Assembly: GCA_036924085.1 (NCBI GenBank) | Contig: JAVGWX010000013.1 | Span: 44,009,175-44,073,174 of the forward strand | Direction of reading: 5' to 3' | Length of the DNA stretch: 64,000 nt | Source of the DNA: Ariolimax columbianus | Taxonomy: Eukaryota > Mollusca > Gastropoda > Stylommatophora > Arionidae | Part shown: one piece after another, positions 62,339 through 64,000 of the stretch | How positions within the stretch are numbered: the stretch's first letter is position 1 | Layout: the number at the start of each line of letters is the position of its first letter | Program-made: the position numbers and the translations under genes | The notes under the pieces: model-generated | What the model saw: the letters and a program-made list of their open reading frames with translations, nothing else | Told to the model about the DNA's origin: nothing | Databases searched by the model: none

Positions 62339-62454
62339 ACGGATTGTTAAGAGCAGGATAACTTGGTAAACATGTGTTGATGCTTGGTAGTCTTTTGGCT
62401 GCCGAAAGGATTTAATTGATTGAATCACTGACTAGGAATCCATTACAGCTTTAA

Positions 62455-63112
62455 TAGTTAGTTTTAGTTCAGTTAGCTTTTTTTTTGCACTTGTGCCGTT
62501 TAACGACGTGGGGGGCTTAAGTCGTCTATCCTGCGCCAAGTGCGTTACGTCGATCAATGTGAGCCCTTGCCGCTGCAAAATCACTCTGATGTCATCTATC
62601 CACCTACCTCGCGGTCGCCCACTTGCCCTGTAGCCAGATCTACCAGCATTGTAAGCCATCAGTGGAAGATGATGAGGGTGCATTCACATGAGATGACCAA
62701 ACCAACTTATTTTCTGCCTGGAAATGTATTCGACACATGACGTAGTGCCGACCATACTTCGAATATGGTCGTTCGGCATTCTTTGTTTTTTCTGATGACA
62801 CCGATGACTTTCCTCAAACACTTCATTTCACAAGTCGAAGTTCTGCTCTCGCGCAACCTTGACAGAGGCCATGTTTGGAACTGGCTGCACAGAATCGACA
62901 TAAATATACTGTTTATCAGCTGTTGCTTTGTTGCCAAACTAATACTCCGGCGTCTAAGCAATGGGGACAGCTGATAAGTTACCGCAGATGCTTTCTGACA
63001 CCTAGTCTCAATTTCCCTGTCAATCCTATCGTCTGTCAAAAAAATACTGCCAAAATACTTGAACTCATGGACCTGTTGAAGAGCAATATAATTTACACTT
63101 ATCTTGAGTGAC
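62455..63112 (-). mobile_element. LINE RT C-terminus, RTE-like
   Basis: Minus strand: FKYFGSIFLTDDRIDREIET, RCQKASAVTYQLSPLLRRRS, TKQQLINSIFMSILCSQFQT, STCEMKCLRKVIGVIR, then HHLPLMAYNAGRSGYRASGR and PRGRWIDDIRVILQRQG. Fairly continuous but truncated 5' of FKYFGS. Confidence 0.82.
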
Positions 63113-63139
63113 GCAGCTTTAATAATGACACATGAGTAA

Positions 63140-63480
63140 GGGATCCAAATGGTGAGCTGTAGCGGTCTATGACCAAAGGCTGACTGCCAGCATCTGTGTC
63201 AGCGGCATAGATCTGACAAGTCCATTGTTCACGTAGCGATCCTGGATGACATGCTGCAGCAGGGCAGACTTGCAAAGGAGAAAGTATCGAAGAGGGATGG
63301 CTAACCCGGTACCCAAAAACGGCACGCTGAAGTCGGATGTGCCAGACCGAAAGGTGCAAATATCGTAGTCAAGCTGTAAACTACGACAGAATTTATTCCG
63401 TTATCCGGACTGAATCCTGGTACCTTTTATGGCATGGTAGCGGGTGTTTAAGAACGAACAACGATGAATATGAAGAAAAA
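63140..63480 (+). mobile_element. SINE-C copy
   Basis: Words gatggtgagctgtagcggtc, ggatgacatgctgcagcag, gtgcaaatatcgtagtcaagctg and the 3' end gtttaagaacgaacaacgatg, with a degenerate GAA tail. Confidence 0.75.
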
Positions 63481-63544
63481 AACATAGATAATAAAACCAG
63501 AAAGGTGTTATCCAATGTATGTACAAGAAATCTTAGAAACTCAG

Positions 63545-64000
63545 GCCAGGTCAGGTCATCATGTAACCTGTGAGGTCGTTGGGGCACACATGAAGACATC
63601 CTCACAATCCCCGCCACTTCTTTCTGTCAGCGGCCACTGCCTGTGCCTATTCTGGTCGGAGATTGGTCCATTCTTTTATATTGTCCTCCCATCTCTTTTT
63701 GGGACGGCCTCTTCGTCGTCTGCCTTACACCTTTCCATGGAGGATCGTGATTGCAAGACCACTTGATCTCGATTTGTGACCGAACCAAGCGAGTTTCCTT
63801 CTTTTAACAGTTGCTAAGCGGTCTTAAAAAGGCCCTTTTGCTGTTATAATTCTATCTCGTATTTCCTCATTTGTAACTCGATCTTTGTACGTGACGTTTA
63901 AAAGTCTTTGGAAGCATCTCATCTCCAAGGCGTGTATCCTTCGCTGGAGGTCAGCTGTAACTGTCCATGTCTCACAAGCATAGAGGAATATTGACAGGAC
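63545..64000 (-). mobile_element. LINE RT C-terminus, RTE-like, cut by window end
   Basis: Minus strand: VLSIFLYACETWTVTADLQR, RIHALEMRCFQRLLNVTYKD, RVTNEEIRDRI, LAWFGHKSRSSGLA, GRRRRGRPKKRWEDNIKEWT and CLHVCPNDL. Same family as 16745-17480. It continues beyond 64000. Confidence 0.85.

Overview
This is a repeat-dense animal nuclear genome segment with no bacterial, plasmid or organellar character. Nearly every recognisable protein trace belongs to a decayed non-LTR retrotransposon (endonuclease, reverse transcriptase, RNase H or zinc-knuckle tails), a mariner or hAT transposase remnant, or a dispersed SINE-like element. Long minisatellite arrays make up roughly a sixth to a fifth of the window. 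The mix suggests a marine invertebrate, most plausibly a mollusc (perhaps a gastropod); that is an inference from repeat style, not from a diagnostic gene.

The one host gene I can support lies on the minus strand and occupies almost the whole middle of the window. Six exons (47018-46969, 44846-44765, 38224-38139, 33407-33201, 25147-25052, 16324-15770) join in perfect reading phase into the 3' part of a ribonuclease-inhibitor-type leucine-rich-repeat (LRR) protein. The 28-residue repeat periodicity is unbroken across every splice junction, and the last exon adds an acidic, low-complexity tail and the stop codon. The protein resembles the LRRC74A/B family. The 5' exons were not found and probably lie upstream of the window on the minus strand (beyond 64000) or were missed. 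The introns (2.1 to 8.7 kb) hold most of the repeats listed here.

Layout: 1-10 kb is LINE and SINE debris with arrays of 28, 55, 53 and 47 bp. 10.9-14.3 kb is an AT-rich stretch with few repeats. 15-16.5 kb is the 3' end of the LRR gene. 16.7-25 kb holds LINE fragments and the largest arrays (39/54, 33, 29, 29 and 22 bp). 25-33 kb has a mariner-derived foldback, nested LINEs and an RNase H ORF. 33-38 kb has 46-, 50- and 18-bp arrays. 38-47 kb has LINE C-termini, a 63-bp array, a 1.3 kb array inside a LINE and a head-to-head LINE inverted repeat. 47-64 kb is nested LINE, SINE, mariner and hAT debris with three more arrays.

The most interesting recurring pattern is that many arrays appear to have grown inside individual retroelement copies. 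In each clear case the element's own reading frame or body enters the array on one side and leaves on the other. Several insertions also have visible target-site duplications, so the order of events can be read: a LINE into a mariner, a LINE into a LINE, and a SINE into a LINE.
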